Shown one piece after another: positions 1 to 10,470 of a stretch of DNA of 64,000 nt. Positions within the stretch are counted from its first letter, which is position 1, and each line of letters begins with the position of its first letter. The notes beneath the pieces are model-generated. The model did not search any database and was not told the origin of the DNA. It was given only the letters and a program-made list of their open reading frames with translations. This DNA is from Ypsolopha sequella. Its lineage: Eukaryota; Arthropoda; Insecta; Lepidoptera; Ypsolophidae. Location of the stretch: contig OW203986.1 of the NCBI GenBank assembly GCA_934047225.1, positions 27,531,221 through 27,595,220 on the forward strand. Direction: 5' to 3'. Both the position numbers and the translations under genes were made by a program.

Positions 1-409
1 TTGCGCTCTTCTCGGCTAGTCTTCTTCGTAATAGTAATAGATGAAAATGAGGCGCACAGCGGGTGCGATCTCAAAATGGCGGGCGGTAGGGTCGAGGTAG
101 GACCTAGTCGAATGACAATCAGCGTAGACCTCCGGCGTGAAAGGCTTCTGATTGACGACTGCTTGATTTGCGTCCAAAACTAAGCGGGTGGAGATGCAGC
201 GAAAATGACAGTTGAAAATATTAATTCACAACTACCCCGCAGTATGAGAGCCACAAGAAGTGGCGCGAACAAATGTATTCCTTCAGTGTGTTTATAATGT
301 CTAAAATCTTCTTGTTGTGTGCTTCGAACCCGAAGCAGCTATCGCTGAGTATTAAAATATTACGAAAAAATTGATACATGTCGTTGTTGGTTCTTGATGG
401 AACATTTGT
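1..409. other. Left edge, no gene assigned
   Basis: This is the edge of the window. A 60-codon open frame at 1-183 (+) has no recognisable motif and begins at the edge, so it may be chance. I see no splice-flanked coding block here. The first recognisable structure is the foldback element starting near 410. Confidence 0.4.
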
Positions 410-1621
410 AACATATTGTAAATAAAACAAATTCTTGGTACATGTTCCACTTTTTATATATACTATACTAGCGACCGGTTTCGTTATAATAACGGTTATT
501 ATAAAGAAACCGGTCGCTAGTGTAGTATACAGGGTGGAAAAAATTTAAGGGCCCTGGAGGGGAACTACCTTAAATCCTTTAGTTAGCTCATTTTACTGAA
601 AGGAAACATTCCTTTATTTTTTAAAAGAAACAAAACTGCATTCAAAGATATTCTGAAATTCGCTTGTCTCACCCGGGAATCGAACCAACTAAAAATAAAA
701 ATAAAAAACCCTCGCTATTTTATCAATACGAATCGGTAGGATTATTGTTCAGAATAAAATTTGTCTAATAAACATTTGGTCTTACACTCATCTGTTGTAA
801 GAGATACTCATGAAATTAAATATTTATTACAAGTTCTTTGTTAACAATACCTAGTACTGTTCACTTGTAACAAGTAAATGACACGTTATAATTTTCTTAT
901 CTCTCTTACATCCAAAGACATCGTATGAAGTACAAGCTTGCTAATGTTATTTATCTTAAGTACCTTGTTGAATACTTCAATAAGAAAATCGTTAAATGGT
1001 AATAATAAATGTATGCAGAGCACAATTACTTCTTGCACTAGGCGTACTGACGAAAAGTTTAAAAAAGGAACGTATTTTTTTTTGCAACGCGGAGCAACAA
1101 ATTTGAAGTTCGAACCATAACTTTCAACATTTTTAAAATCGATAAAAGTATTCGTTCGAAATTCAAATTTTGTTTTGTTTTGCTTTCATTCCGTGCTGTC
1201 ATTGTGTAATAATGGCGTATAATTATTACTTTACAAGTGAACAGTACTAGGTTTTGTTAATAAAGAACTTGTAATAAATATTCAATTTCATGGGTATTTC
1301 GTACAACAGATGAGTGTAAGACTTTAGTTTAGTATACAAATTTTATCCTGAACAATAATCCTACCGATTCGTATAATAAAATAGCGAGGGTTTATTTTTT
1401 AAATTTTTAGTTGGTTCAGTTCCCGGGTGAGACAAGCAAATTTTAGAAGATCTTTGAATGCAGTTTTGTTTCTTTTAAAAAATAAAGGAATGTTTCCTTT
1501 CAGTAAAATGAGCTAACTAAAGGATTTAAGGTAGTTCCCCTCCAGGGCCCTTTCATTTTTTCCACCCTGTATATAAAAAGTGTAACAGGTACCAAGAATT
1601 TGTTTTATTTACAATATGTTA
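410..1621. mobile_element. Long-armed foldback element
   Basis: Two long inverted arms, about 410-872 and 1231-1621, are near-complements of each other and surround a loop of about 360 bp. Landmarks include the ACAAATTCTTGGTAC end, the AGGGCCCTGGAGGGG block and a GGTTCGATTCCCGGG-like B-box segment in both arms. The left arm is about 70 bp longer only because it carries a nested palindromic insert at 461-529. No transposase is visible, so it is non-autonomous. The superfamily is not identified. Confidence 0.8.
461..529. mobile_element. 69-bp palindromic MITE nested in foldback arm
   Basis: A near-palindrome built on CTAGCGACCGGTTTC and its complement, with a TATAATAACGGTTATTATA centre. TATA flanks both sides. 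The opposite arm of the host foldback (around 1566-1584) reads straight through TATA without it, so this is an insertion with a TA or TATA target duplication. Confidence 0.8.
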
Positions 1622-1644
1622 AAATATTACGTTCAGTTATAAAG

Positions 1645-1800
1645 CAGCAGTAGCTCAGTCTTTAGAACGCCGGACTCTCAATCTTGGACCCGGGTTCGAA
1701 TCCAGCCCGGTCGAACTTGCACTAGAGAATTTATGTGCTTAATATTTGTGTTCATACCACTTGCTGACGGTATTATTGTATTTATAACACTCGCTGAAAG
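1645..1800 (+). repeat. tRNA-derived SINE head
   Basis: A tRNA-like stretch with an A-box (TAGCTCAGTC) and a B-box (GGGTTCGAATCC) is followed by an unrelated body that includes ACCACTTGCTGACGG. No acceptor-stem pairing or clean anticodon arm closes the structure, so it is a SINE head and not a tRNA gene. Related heads lie at 47.9 kb and 60.2 kb. Confidence 0.7.
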
Positions 1801-1829
1801 AAGATGTAGTATTTAGAATAGAAAAAGGA

Positions 1830-2024
1830 ATGCTTTGGTGGTTTATAAATGTAGAGAGGATGAATGAAAGTAGAGTGACGAAAGAAAATTATGGTGCGCA
1901 AGTGGAAGGTACAGCTCGACCTGGCCGCCCTGGAAGGACGTATGCTGACCAAATTGGCGACATACTGAAGAAGGGCCATGTCAAAAGTACTCGGAATAGA
2001 AGAGATTGTATAGAAAAACACTGA
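1830..2024 (+). pseudogene. LINE reverse-transcriptase tail fragment
   Basis: The 64-codon open frame encodes GRPGRTYADQIGDILKKG followed by KSTRNRRDC. This resembles the C-terminal tail of insect non-LTR retrotransposon ORF2 proteins, which commonly carry a GRP-R-W/Y-D-x-I pattern followed by basic NRR residues. The ATG is incidental. There is no catalytic YxDD core, so it is a 5'-truncated relic. The family is not resolved. The assignment rests on motif memory only. Confidence 0.45.
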
Positions 2025-2159
2025 GGTAAACTTGCATGCCCTAAAAGCCGTGTATTTGTGACCGAAGTACAGATCTGCTAGAGATGTAATGCTTATTGAA
2101 ATCTTCGCTAGTAGGTATCGTATTCTCGAAACGAGTCTAACCATAAATTGTAAAAGCCC

Positions 2160-3390
2160 CTAGGGCCCTAGCATTTGGAAACTTATTAGAGAGAAAATAA
2201 GAGTCAGTAATTTCTTTATTCTCTATTGTAAACACAGAGGCATTAAATATAATTATTTACAATAAAAAACATGTACAGAGGCGAGCTTATCTCTGAAAAG
2301 AGATTGCTTTCAACATACCTTAGTGGGAGAGAGGACACTATAATAATAATAAAAATAAGTAATCATACATACGGGTATTACAAATAAAGTCATAGAATAC
2401 TTCATTTTAGAACATTATTAGAGTGCATTACAAACTAGAAAAGATCAATCAGAAACTCCAAAGACAAGAATTTGAAAAAATGCAAAAAATCTGAACTGAA
2501 AGAGTGTCATTCTGGTTGTCTATAGGCTACTGGACGTGCATTATCTGTCATTATTGTATAGAAAGTGGAATACAGAAGCGCGACATGTGGCGGAGAATCA
2601 TACGCGCACTTTTTAAACGGTACTCCTACGGCGATAAGACTCATCCTATTACAATTAAACGTAAAAATCGTCGGTAAAAAGAGTGTATATACTTTAGGAA
2701 ATATAATTCCGGCCAATTCGGATTAACTTTGGATAACAATTGAACAATAGAAGCACGTACCTTGAATAATAGAGGCACGTGCCGATAAGTCACGACTCGC
2801 ACTCACAGCTCTTCATAAACTGTGAACAACAAATGTTGAGACTTCTAATTCTTTGGAAGTAACTAAGGGAATGGTAAGAAACAGGCCCTCATTTTTATCC
2901 AACATTTTTATTTACATCTACCCACACGTAGTCGTGTACGACATAGTAAAACACAATTAAATTTTGAAAAAATTCACTTATGCGTTCAGGTGTGATGAAC
3001 ACCAGTACTCATTAAAATGTATCAAAACGTTTTACTCCATTTACATTTTTTGTCTAAACAGGTGTTCTGATTTAATGACAATAGATAAATCGTACCATTC
3101 ATCAGCTCAAATTATATTTCCTGAACTATACGAGTGGGAAACACAACTGACACCCCCTCGGGCCATAACATGAATCATAGAATCATATCTTTATTCATGA
3201 ACATAGGTAATGTTAGGTTGGTACAAATTTTTGAGCGCCATGTTCTACCGATAGGCGTATGAATACATTAATATAAAAAAAACACACACAAGCAGCATGC
3301 TTCATAATAGCTTAATACAATCTACTTAATAACATGTCGTAAGATGTTTACAAAACTGTCTGTGTCACCTATTCTATCGTGAACATTTCG
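2160..3390. repeat. AT-rich flank with repeat fragments
   Basis: There is no coding block. It holds a stretch at 2200-2340 that resembles a dispersed moth repeat, a short unit at 2400-2450 (GTGCATTACAAACTAGAAAA) repeated at 8900-8925, and a SINE-tail remnant (GACACCCCCTCGGGCC) at 3148-3165. Upstream exons of the acyl-CoA oxidase gene are not visible here and probably lie left of the window. Confidence 0.5.
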
Positions 3391-3395
3391 CACAG

Positions 3396-6300
3396 GCCCA
3401 CTGCAGAGCGATCCTCCTCTCCATCTACTACAAAGAAACAGAGAAGATAGTGGCCAGCGTGTCTCCGGCTCTCAAGCAAGTGCTACTGCAACTTGTCGAC
3501 TTGTACATCGTCTACTGGGCGCTACAACGCGTTGGGGACTTGTTGAGGGTATGTATATGTACGAGGGGTGATCCAAAAATAGTGATAATAAGCAACTAAA
3601 ATTAACTAAGCCTTTGGTCGCATAAAGACCACTATAACAAAAATTACACTGTATTAAAACGTCCACAGTATCAGAATGTCACTTTAAATTGTCATTTTAT
3701 CAAAATGACCACTCCAAGTTTAAAAATAACGCCGTAGGGACATTTTGAAAGAGTAAAGATAACATTTTTTTTTCAAAGGGTAGCCAACCTACCTAGTGCA
3801 AGTCGGACTCGCGCACTAAGTGTTCCGTACCATTATCTATAAAAACGGCAAAATAAAATGTCTGTTGTATGGGAGCCCCCTTAAATATTTATTTTACTCT
3901 ATTTTTTAGTATTTGTTGTTATAGCGGCAACAAAAATACATCATCTGTGAAAATTTCAACTGTCTAACTATCACGGTTCATGTGATACAGCCTGGTGATA
4001 GACGGCTACACAGACGGACAGCGGAGCCTTAGTAATAGGGTCCCGTTGGTTACCCTTTGGGTACGGAACACCAAAAAGATGTGTTAAGTGGATGAAATGG
4101 AAAGATTTGTTGGAAGATTATGTAGATATTTAACTACGCCATCACTTCGCTATCGTCTTCAAATTTCTGACCTCTGATCTGTTCCTTCAGATGAGGAAAG
4201 AGATATAAGTCGCAGTGGACCAGTTGTGAAGAATAAGGTGGCATTACCCTTTGGGTACGGAACACCAAAAAGATGTGTTAAGTGGATGAAATGGAAAGAT
4301 TTGTTGGAAGATTATGTAGATATTTAACTACGCCATCACTTCGCTATCGTCTTCAAATTTCTGACCTCTGATCTGTTCCTTCAGATGAGGAAAGAGATAT
4401 AAGTCGCAGTGGACCAGTTGTGAAGAATAAGGTGGCATGGATGGCAGCCATCGCAACTTGGGCCTTGTTGGTTGATGCGTTGTCCTACAGAACAGAATTC
4501 CTGCTCGCAGTTTTCCGAGCCTTTTCTCCTTAATTGCCTCCCACAATTTTCTTATTTGATTTGCATAGTAAGAGCCTCTAATAGTGACTCCCTTTTCCAA
4601 GTAACCAACCCTCGTCATGATACCCTGAGCCCATAGGATGTATGTAGATGCATGAGACTGAGACCAATCAGAAGCGAGAGAGTAAAAAGGGCGTGGCTTA
4701 AGAAAGACAGTTATCGCTTGTGATTGGTTCTCTAGCGGTGTTATAATAAATTTGGCCAATCAAAGCGCATAATTGCAGTGTTATAAAGTAATTTAATAAC
4801 ATCGGTCAAACAATGTCGGTAGTTATAAAATCGCTTTTGATTTTGTAATCACCTTATTTTAGTATGCAAGTAGATAAATAATAATAATTGAATTCGTTTT
4901 ATCGTTTTCTCCACAGTACACATCGATCTCGGAGCGAGATATCGAGCAGCTACAGAACTGGTACGAGGACTTGCTGATCAAGGTGCGTCCGAATGCAGTC
5001 GGACTCGTCGACGCGTTCGATATCAAAGATGAGGTAACGTGACTAGGTGGACTTATCTATTATTTGCTACTAATTTAGGTATCAATTGATTAGCCATACT
5101 AGGCGTAACTATGCGGCAGCGGAGCGACGCGATATTACCTATCCTTTGTATGAAATTTTGTTTCTTTTGTTTTTTATATATAATTATACATATAGGTAAA
5201 TATACATAAATTTACACAATTATTATAAGATAACACAATAGAGTCCAAGATATATTTCAGTGGGGCCCGAAATATATCTTGGACTCTATTGTGTTATCTT
5301 ATAAAATTATTGTATCTCATTTATGTATATTTACCCATATAGTTATATATAAAAAACAAAAGAAATAAGCTGATAAAGGCAATATATATATTTTTTTTAT
5401 TGTATGAAATTTTATAAGATATTTCAAATTCGAATTTGTTTATTCAAAATTATTGTAACATAACAGATAAATCTAAATCATTACAATAATATAGTTCTTA
5501 AACTAAAGCACTTACTTTCATACTTCTCTCTAACATTCCGTTACAAACATCTATCAGATAACTAATACGATCCACAAAAATATCACACTCTGGTGCTTCA
5601 GCGAGCAGGGAGCAGAATATGTCGAGTGCTCGCGCGACGGGCGAGTACCGATAAAGGTTAGTGCGCTAAAATGGCGCCGCGAACAACGTATGACTCCGCG
5701 CCCTGAGGTACCTATCGGACACAAACAGTTTTAGGATTTTCTCAACAAGATCCACACAGATATAATGCACTATGCAAGTAGTTGACCAACTCACCAACTT
5801 TGAAACGCCCCGTAGCGTTTCGCGTAGTTCCACTGCCGCTAGTGCGGTACAGCAAATGTAATTTTTTTCGGAATAGTGTGTCATGTTTTTCTATATGGGA
5901 GTTCATAGTTTGTAATAACTTGCAGAATTTACGTTGAGACATTCTAAAGTATGCATGAAATCTTTTCGCTTTTGAGCCGTGGCAAAAGTGTGTAATATTC
6001 TCCTTCTTCATATAGTGACTTCGGAATGTAATGCAGCCATATCCTTTGCTTCTTTTTTGCTTGCCCTAGCTCAAACCTTTCTTCTTCCTCACATAGCAAA
6101 GAAACTATTATAAGTAATATCCATGTTAATTTCTTCCATCTTGCTCAGAAGTTGCTAAACGACTGACGAACAAAATTTGCTGCGTAGTGTCGCACCAGTG
6201 CGGTATAACTAGTAGGGTCGTGTCACGTCGCTGCCGTGTGGTTACGCCTTAAGTAGATAAACATCTCATTATAAGTGAGCATTGTGTTATTCTTTATGAG

Positions 6301-6995
6301 AAAATAAACGTCTTAAACAACAATTTTTCAGTACACCCGCGATGTTTGAACCTAGTAAAGATTGTTTGTGCAAATAGTTTGCAAGCTTTTATACAGCGAC
6401 ATAAAGAGCCGCCAAAACGGATCCGCAGGGTTATTATGTATCTTGCAAACAATAAGCAATCGACAAAAATTGAGCAATTCTTGTGTCAAAAGTCACATTC
6501 TTAATAAGAAAAGTGACTTTTGACACATCAATTGCGCAATTTTTGTAGATTGCTTACTGTTTGCAAGATACGTAATAAGCCATCCGGCCTCTTCATAGAT
6601 ATCGCGTTTCAACGGCGGGTCCAGGATTTGATTTTAGGGGGGCCATTTTGACAAGTGTTATCAAAATATCAAAAAAAAAATGATTGTTTGTATGCTTCTT
6701 TAGCCTTGAACATATGCCTTACATACCTAAGCTGTGTAAAAGTGCACCCGAATCGAATCGAAAAGTCGAGTCAAATGTATGGAATTCCCGGGTGTTTTGG
6801 GGGGGGCATGGTCCCATACCCCCCCACTGTATTCACCAATGTCGCGTATGGTGTACGGACGCCAGCATGACAAGCTACCTATTGGCAGTCATATAACAAA
6901 AAAAAACTTATCTAGGTGATCTTTTAGGAATTATGATAGTTGTGGCCCTATTATTTTTTTCGCATGTGACGTCATTACCAACACGATGTACTTTG

Positions 6996-7029
<34 letters not shown>

Positions 7030-7603
7030 AAATTTATATAGAAATAGGTTTCATATTTATTATCCAAACCATGAAGCTATATATATATATATATATATAT
7101 ATATAGCTTCATGGTTTGGATAATAAATATGAAACCTATTTCGTAATGGCTATTTCTATATAAATTTATATATAATTTATTATACAAGGTGAAATTTAAT
7201 CAACCGCCCGAATACATACTGAAGACTCGATTAGTGCTGAGGAATAAAGTTAAATGACCCTTTTTTTTTTCGAAAACATAAAAAGAAATTATTCCCGTAC
7301 GCACTGGACTAGTTCAAATACTAGGCAGTACGGGAGCAAAACAATTTTTGTTTCGAATTTCATCTAAAGGGTCATTAAACATTGTTCCTGATCACTAACC
7401 GAGTATCCAGTATGAATTCGGGTGTTAGATTAAATTTCACCTTATATGTATATTATCAGATCCTTCACTCGACGCTGGGCTCGTACGACGGTCGCGTGTA
7501 CGAGCGACTGATGGAGGAGGCTCTCAAGAGTCCGCTGAACGCGGAGCCAGTCAACCAGAGCTTCCACAAGTACCTCAAACCGTTCATGCAGGGGAAACTG
7601 TGA
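3396..7603 (+). CDS. ACOX1: Acyl-CoA oxidase, peroxisomal (C-terminal exons)
   Basis: Three phase-0 exons are visible: 3396-3548, 4917-5033 and 7460-7603 (stop TGA 7601-7603), each bounded by AG and GT. They encode about 137 residues matching the C-terminal oxidase domain, including AHCRAILL, VRPNAVGLVDAFD, GSYDGRVYERL and SPLNAEPVNQSFHKYL. ACOX1 catalyses the first, H2O2-producing step of peroxisomal fatty acyl-CoA beta-oxidation using FAD. The flavin and catalytic regions are encoded upstream of the window. The protein ends in GKL instead of a canonical SKL-type peroxisomal signal. A degraded copy of the last codons follows the stop. Intron 1 (3549-4916) holds a mariner relic and a tandem duplication. 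The last intron (5034-7459) is packed with transposons, and one MITE ends about 15 bp before the final acceptor. Family assignment is firm; the paralogue (ACOX1 versus ACOX3) is less so. Confidence 0.9.
3790..4078 (-). repeat. Dispersed moth-type repeat, copy 1
   Basis: Reading on the - strand it starts near GTGTTCCGTACCCAAAGGG, runs through a GGGACCCTATTACTAAGGC-like segment and ends at a GCGAGTCCGACTTGCAC segment. A second copy in the other orientation lies at 20585-20720. I recognise this repeat as very common in moth genomes. No coding capacity is visible here. Confidence 0.6.
4051..4438. repeat. 194-bp exact tandem duplication
   Basis: Units 4051-4244 and 4245-4438 appear identical base for base. 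The unit spans the end of the dispersed repeat and the 3' part of the mariner relic, so the duplication occurred after both had inserted. It lies in intron 1 of the visible ACOX exons. Confidence 0.9.
4328..4759 (-). pseudogene. Mariner-type transposase remnant
   Basis: The frame encodes LEKGVTIRGSYYANQIRKLW, a degraded HQ-N-P stretch, then PPYSSQLVHCDLYLFPHLKE and KFEDDSEVM, which match the C-terminal catalytic half of mariner transposases. The third acidic residue of the triad (CDLYLFP context) is present. The middle aspartate (normally in a HQDNA motif) has been lost, and the N-terminal half is replaced by an unrelated repeat at about 4630-4895. It is therefore inactive. Its natural stop at 4328 is duplicated in the adjacent 194-bp unit. 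Confidence 0.8.
4630..4895. repeat. Dispersed repeat, copy A
   Basis: This stretch (GAGACCAATCAGAAGCGAG, TTATCGCTTGTGATTGGTTC, CTAGCGGTGTTATAATAAA, ending near ACCTTATTTTAGTAT) recurs in direct orientation at about 30855-31080. It has no coding capacity. It reaches to about 20 bp before the ACOX exon at 4917. Confidence 0.7.
5158..5372. repeat. Palindromic hairpin element nested in Harbinger copy
   Basis: Arms of about 95 bp around GATATATTTC-AGTGGGGCCC-GAAATATATC. Both arms carry TTGGACTCTATTGTGTTATC or its complement and TTTTGTTTTTTATATATAA-like ends. Non-coding. Confidence 0.75.
5742..6011 (-). pseudogene. Harbinger transposase N-terminal fragment
   Basis: The 89-codon frame encodes RFHAYFRMSQRKFCKLL and IEKHDTLFRK, which match the N-terminal region of PIF/Harbinger (HARBI1-type) transposases just before the DDE nuclease domain. 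No catalytic residues remain. It lies inside a TIR-bounded element of the same superfamily, which supports the call. Confidence 0.65.
6431..6579. repeat. 149-bp hairpin MITE
   Basis: Inverted arms (TATGTATCTTGCAAACA and its complement; CAAAAGTCAC and GTGACTTTTG near the centre) pair almost end to end around TTCTTAATAAGAA. It is in the last ACOX intron and has no coding capacity. Confidence 0.75.
6999..7177. repeat. TA microsatellite and TA-centred hairpin
   Basis: A TA run at 6999-7024 is followed by a hairpin whose arms (AAATAGGTTTCATATTTATT, CCAAACCATGAAGC and complements) flank a second TA run of about 26 bases at 7078-7104. Confidence 0.8.
7184..7444. mobile_element. MITE with ACAAGGTGA ends
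   Basis: Left arm ACAAGGTGAAATTTAATC and right arm GATTAAATTTCACCTT are inverted, and the similarity runs about 75 bp inward to AATGACCC and GGGTCATT. It shares ends and an inner CATACTGG/GTGATCAG-like segment with the element at 10523-10792. Its right end is about 15 bp from the acceptor of the last ACOX exon. Confidence 0.75.
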
Positions 7604-7655
7604 ACAACCACAGCTTCAACAAATATCTCGAGCCGTTACGCAGGGAAAAGTGAAC
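7553..7655 (+). repeat. Imperfect 53-bp tandem duplication over ACOX stop
   Basis: The segment from AACCAGAGCTTCCACAAG to CTGTGAAC (7553-7605) is followed directly by a diverged copy from AACCACAGCTTCAACAAA to GTGAAC (7606-7655). The second copy would read NHSFNKYLEPL-like residues but lies after the stop. Confidence 0.8.
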
Positions 7656-8830
7656 AAAGTTAAAGAGGGTGTGTTCCAAAATGTACCGGCACCAAAGGCG
7701 CCTTTGGAATATGAATAAAAATTCATGATGTTATTGATGGTACGGCCTCGAAGCATTCAATATATATTCTGTAGTCTTTTCTTATTACCGTAACAATAAA
7801 GCCGATTCTGAAGGCTTTAATTCTAGTTTTAGTGCAATAAATGTGCAATAAAATCAAATAACAATTGAGGATAATTTTAAGTTTCAACATTGTACATGTA
7901 ACGAATTCTACGCCGAATGAAATGGTACCCTATAAAAAAAAAACAAAGAAGTTGACTTTTCTGGTTCTTCAAGCACAGTTTTTTTTTCTGTTTCTTCCTT
8001 TTCTAATATTTTTCTGTTAAATTCATACCAGAGACTGTAAATTACCTTGCATTTTAAAATAATCCTTTTTCTGAAGGCTTAGAATTAACCGAGTATAAAA
8101 ACATAGCCATAGTGACTGAAATATCCTACTGATCAAACTAATATTTTTCGAGGACTAAGAAGATTTAAAAATAAGGATTCTAGCACGCGAGGAATGTCTA
8201 ATTGGCGGCTGGGGTGCCGTTTCATAATATGACCCGGGAGTGTTTAAATCAACATATTGTATGTATTTTGTTTCAACATTCACTTATTTTTGAACAAACT
8301 ATTCGAGTGATCAGTACCTAGATTATATGTGTTTTCAGTAAATGTGTGTTGTCTAAAACAGCCGATGTGTATTTTGTAACATGACATTTTTTTGTGTAAT
8401 ATACTGCAACCAAGCCTGCATTGTAATTTGTAATGTAATTTAATTACTCTTTAACTACTTCATGATGTTACTTTATAAGTGCATTATGTGATAAACTATT
8501 TGATGGTGATTAAGATTGTAATGAACTTGTAAACAGCATCACGATGAAAATTGAGTTAGCTGTAATCAGTATATGTTTGGCAAATTGTTTGTGCTCATAG
8601 TAGGCGTTTATAATGAACAATTAATTATTATTGTGATAAGGGGATGGTGATATAATTGTAACTATTTTTGTTTTTGTTTATCTTTGTTGTAATCTTATTA
8701 AGGTGTTGGATGTAAAGAATTCTTTTTCTATATTTTACTTTTACAAAATCGCAGTATTTTCGAGATTATAACAATGAGATTGAAATTGATTTATAGACGG
8801 ACCATGTTATTTTAATAAAGAGAATATTTT
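7604..8830 (+). other. ACOX 3' UTR with several poly(A) signals
   Basis: AATAAA-type signals occur near 7794, 7837, 7848 and 8813, so the transcript may end anywhere between about 7.82 and 8.83 kb. The stretch 7798-7838 matches one end of the MITE at 46.5 kb. No other coding block is visible. Confidence 0.5.
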
Positions 8831-10310
8831 TTATATTTTTAAATCGGTTTTTCTTTTCATTTTATTTTAAAATGTAACTTATCGGTACTAAATCTTATTA
8901 GATTGCATTACAGACTAGAAAAGATCAAATGGAAACAAGACAAATATCTTATATTATAAATATAAAGTTTGCGAGTGTTACTGAACAATCGCCTTTAAAC
9001 GCCCTACGTCACTCAAAATGATCTGCTTATAGACTTCGGACTGATCGCAGACAGAGAATACATACAAAAAAAATATCTTAAGCTAGGATTTGAACCTGCG
9101 ACCTCTTGCTTTCACGACAAGCGCGCTACCGACGACTGCGTCACCGTGTTACTCATCCTAGACCGTCAAATTTTTCCACCATACCTGAACACCGAATTTT
9201 TTGTAACAACTTGATAAACCAGCCTGATTATGCACATACTGAACGCTCATGAGAGCGTTATGTGATATGTAATATTTAGAGTAACCAAAGCGATGGATTT
9301 CGCTGTAAAACATATAATAAAAAACTGCATATATTATTAATTTATAAGATTAAACTATTAAACATGCACAAAATAATTGAAAAACTAGTATTGGTATACT
9401 TATTTTTTCATCAAAAACCTATAATCCTACGGTTGAGACTGAACTCGAGGAAGTTTAGGTTTTCCATATTCAGTCAATCCCGCTTACTCGTATTGGTTAG
9501 TCCTATCCCTCTATAATTTGTGGTTAGTCCCTTTTATCGGAGGCCAAACGGATGCATGAAGTTCGAGCTTACGTGAGTAGATTAGTCACTTTCAGCCGGA
9601 AAATAATCCGGCTGGAATGTGCATTCTTAGCATAGTACAGTACTTATACAAAAATATGTTCATAATAATTATACGACTTTTGATAATTATTATTAGACAT
9701 ACCAATCACTTTGTTTTTCTTCCTGAATCGCCTTTTTCTTCAAATTTTAGTAAAAAATTCGTCTACAAAGCAGACCATTTTTGAAAACTTAATATAATTC
9801 TTTTCTAACCACTGAGTTATTAATATAATTTCAAAACTTGGAAAGTGACTTATGTTATCAGCATAGCTATACTATACTCCTTTTAATTATAAAATTCTTG
9901 TAGTCAACAATGAACCCTTATAGTTTCGTCATGTCCATCTGTCTGTCCGCGGCTTAGCTCAGATACTTTTAGTACTAGAAAGCTGTAATTCGGCATGGGT
10001 AATTGGGTACACAATATACAATACTAATAATCATGCAAGCCGACAAACCGATACTAAAAAATAGAAAAAAAAATTTTTTTTACCTAGATCTCTTTTAATT
10101 TTGAATACAACCTCAAATAAAATGAAGTTCTTTACAATTTATCTGTGACGTTATCGGAGAAGCTAGGTATTAAACCAAGAAGTTTGTCATACTTAGTTTG
10201 AAGCTTCTTGTATTATACACAGTAAGCCTCCCTCCTGTCAAAGCACTTATTCCTTATTAAAATTCCTTAATCTACGGAACTGGCATATTACTTTCTTTAC
10301 ATATTATTCT
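8831..10310. other. Intergenic AT-rich DNA
   Basis: No gene is seen. The only structured items are a tRNA-like SINE head on the - strand near 9080-9160 and a short unit at 8900-8925 shared with 2420-2445. Confidence 0.5.
9080..9165 (-). repeat. tRNA-derived SINE head (- strand)
   Basis: The complement shows a GACGCAGTCGTCGGTAGC A-box region and an AGGTTCAAATCCT B-box, separated by the usual tRNA-like distance. It is not closed by an acceptor stem, so it is a SINE or tRNA relic. Confidence 0.6.
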
Positions 10311-10350
10311 CAGAATAAGAGTATTCTAAGATTCTTATTCTGAGATATTT
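10308..10350. repeat. Small CTCAGAATAAGA palindrome
   Basis: CTCAGAATAAGA and its complement TCTTATTCTGAG flank a short spacer. The same 12-mer forms a tighter palindrome at 11417-11443. Confidence 0.7.
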
Positions 10351-10470
10351 TTGGACAAGTATTTGTCAGATATCTATAGCACCCTGGTGTGAGGTATAGA
10401 TATTTATGGTCCTTTATAGTGCCTACATATTTTAGTGACATATTTTTGAGCTACTGTTTGTGTAGATATT

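Larger units (their letters stand above)
5102..6248. mobile_element. PIF/Harbinger element, decayed
   Basis: Terminal inverted repeats begin GGCGTAAC and contain CGGCAGCG; the right end at 6215-6248 is the complement. Flanking triplets are CTA (5099-5101) and TTA (6249-6251), compatible with a decayed TWA target duplication, which is typical for PIF/Harbinger. A transposase fragment lies inside at 5742-6011, and a separate palindrome is nested at 5158-5372. Confidence 0.75.

Noticed and set aside
1645..1720. Possible tRNA gene
   Set aside because: A and B boxes are present but the acceptor stem does not close and the anticodon arm is poor; the continuing body fits a SINE.
6999..7104. TA runs as possible regulatory elements
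   Set aside because: Simple repeats at the ends and centre of a hairpin; no evidence for promoter function.
9080..9165. Possible - strand tRNA gene
   Set aside because: B-box is good but no closed cloverleaf; treated as SINE-like.
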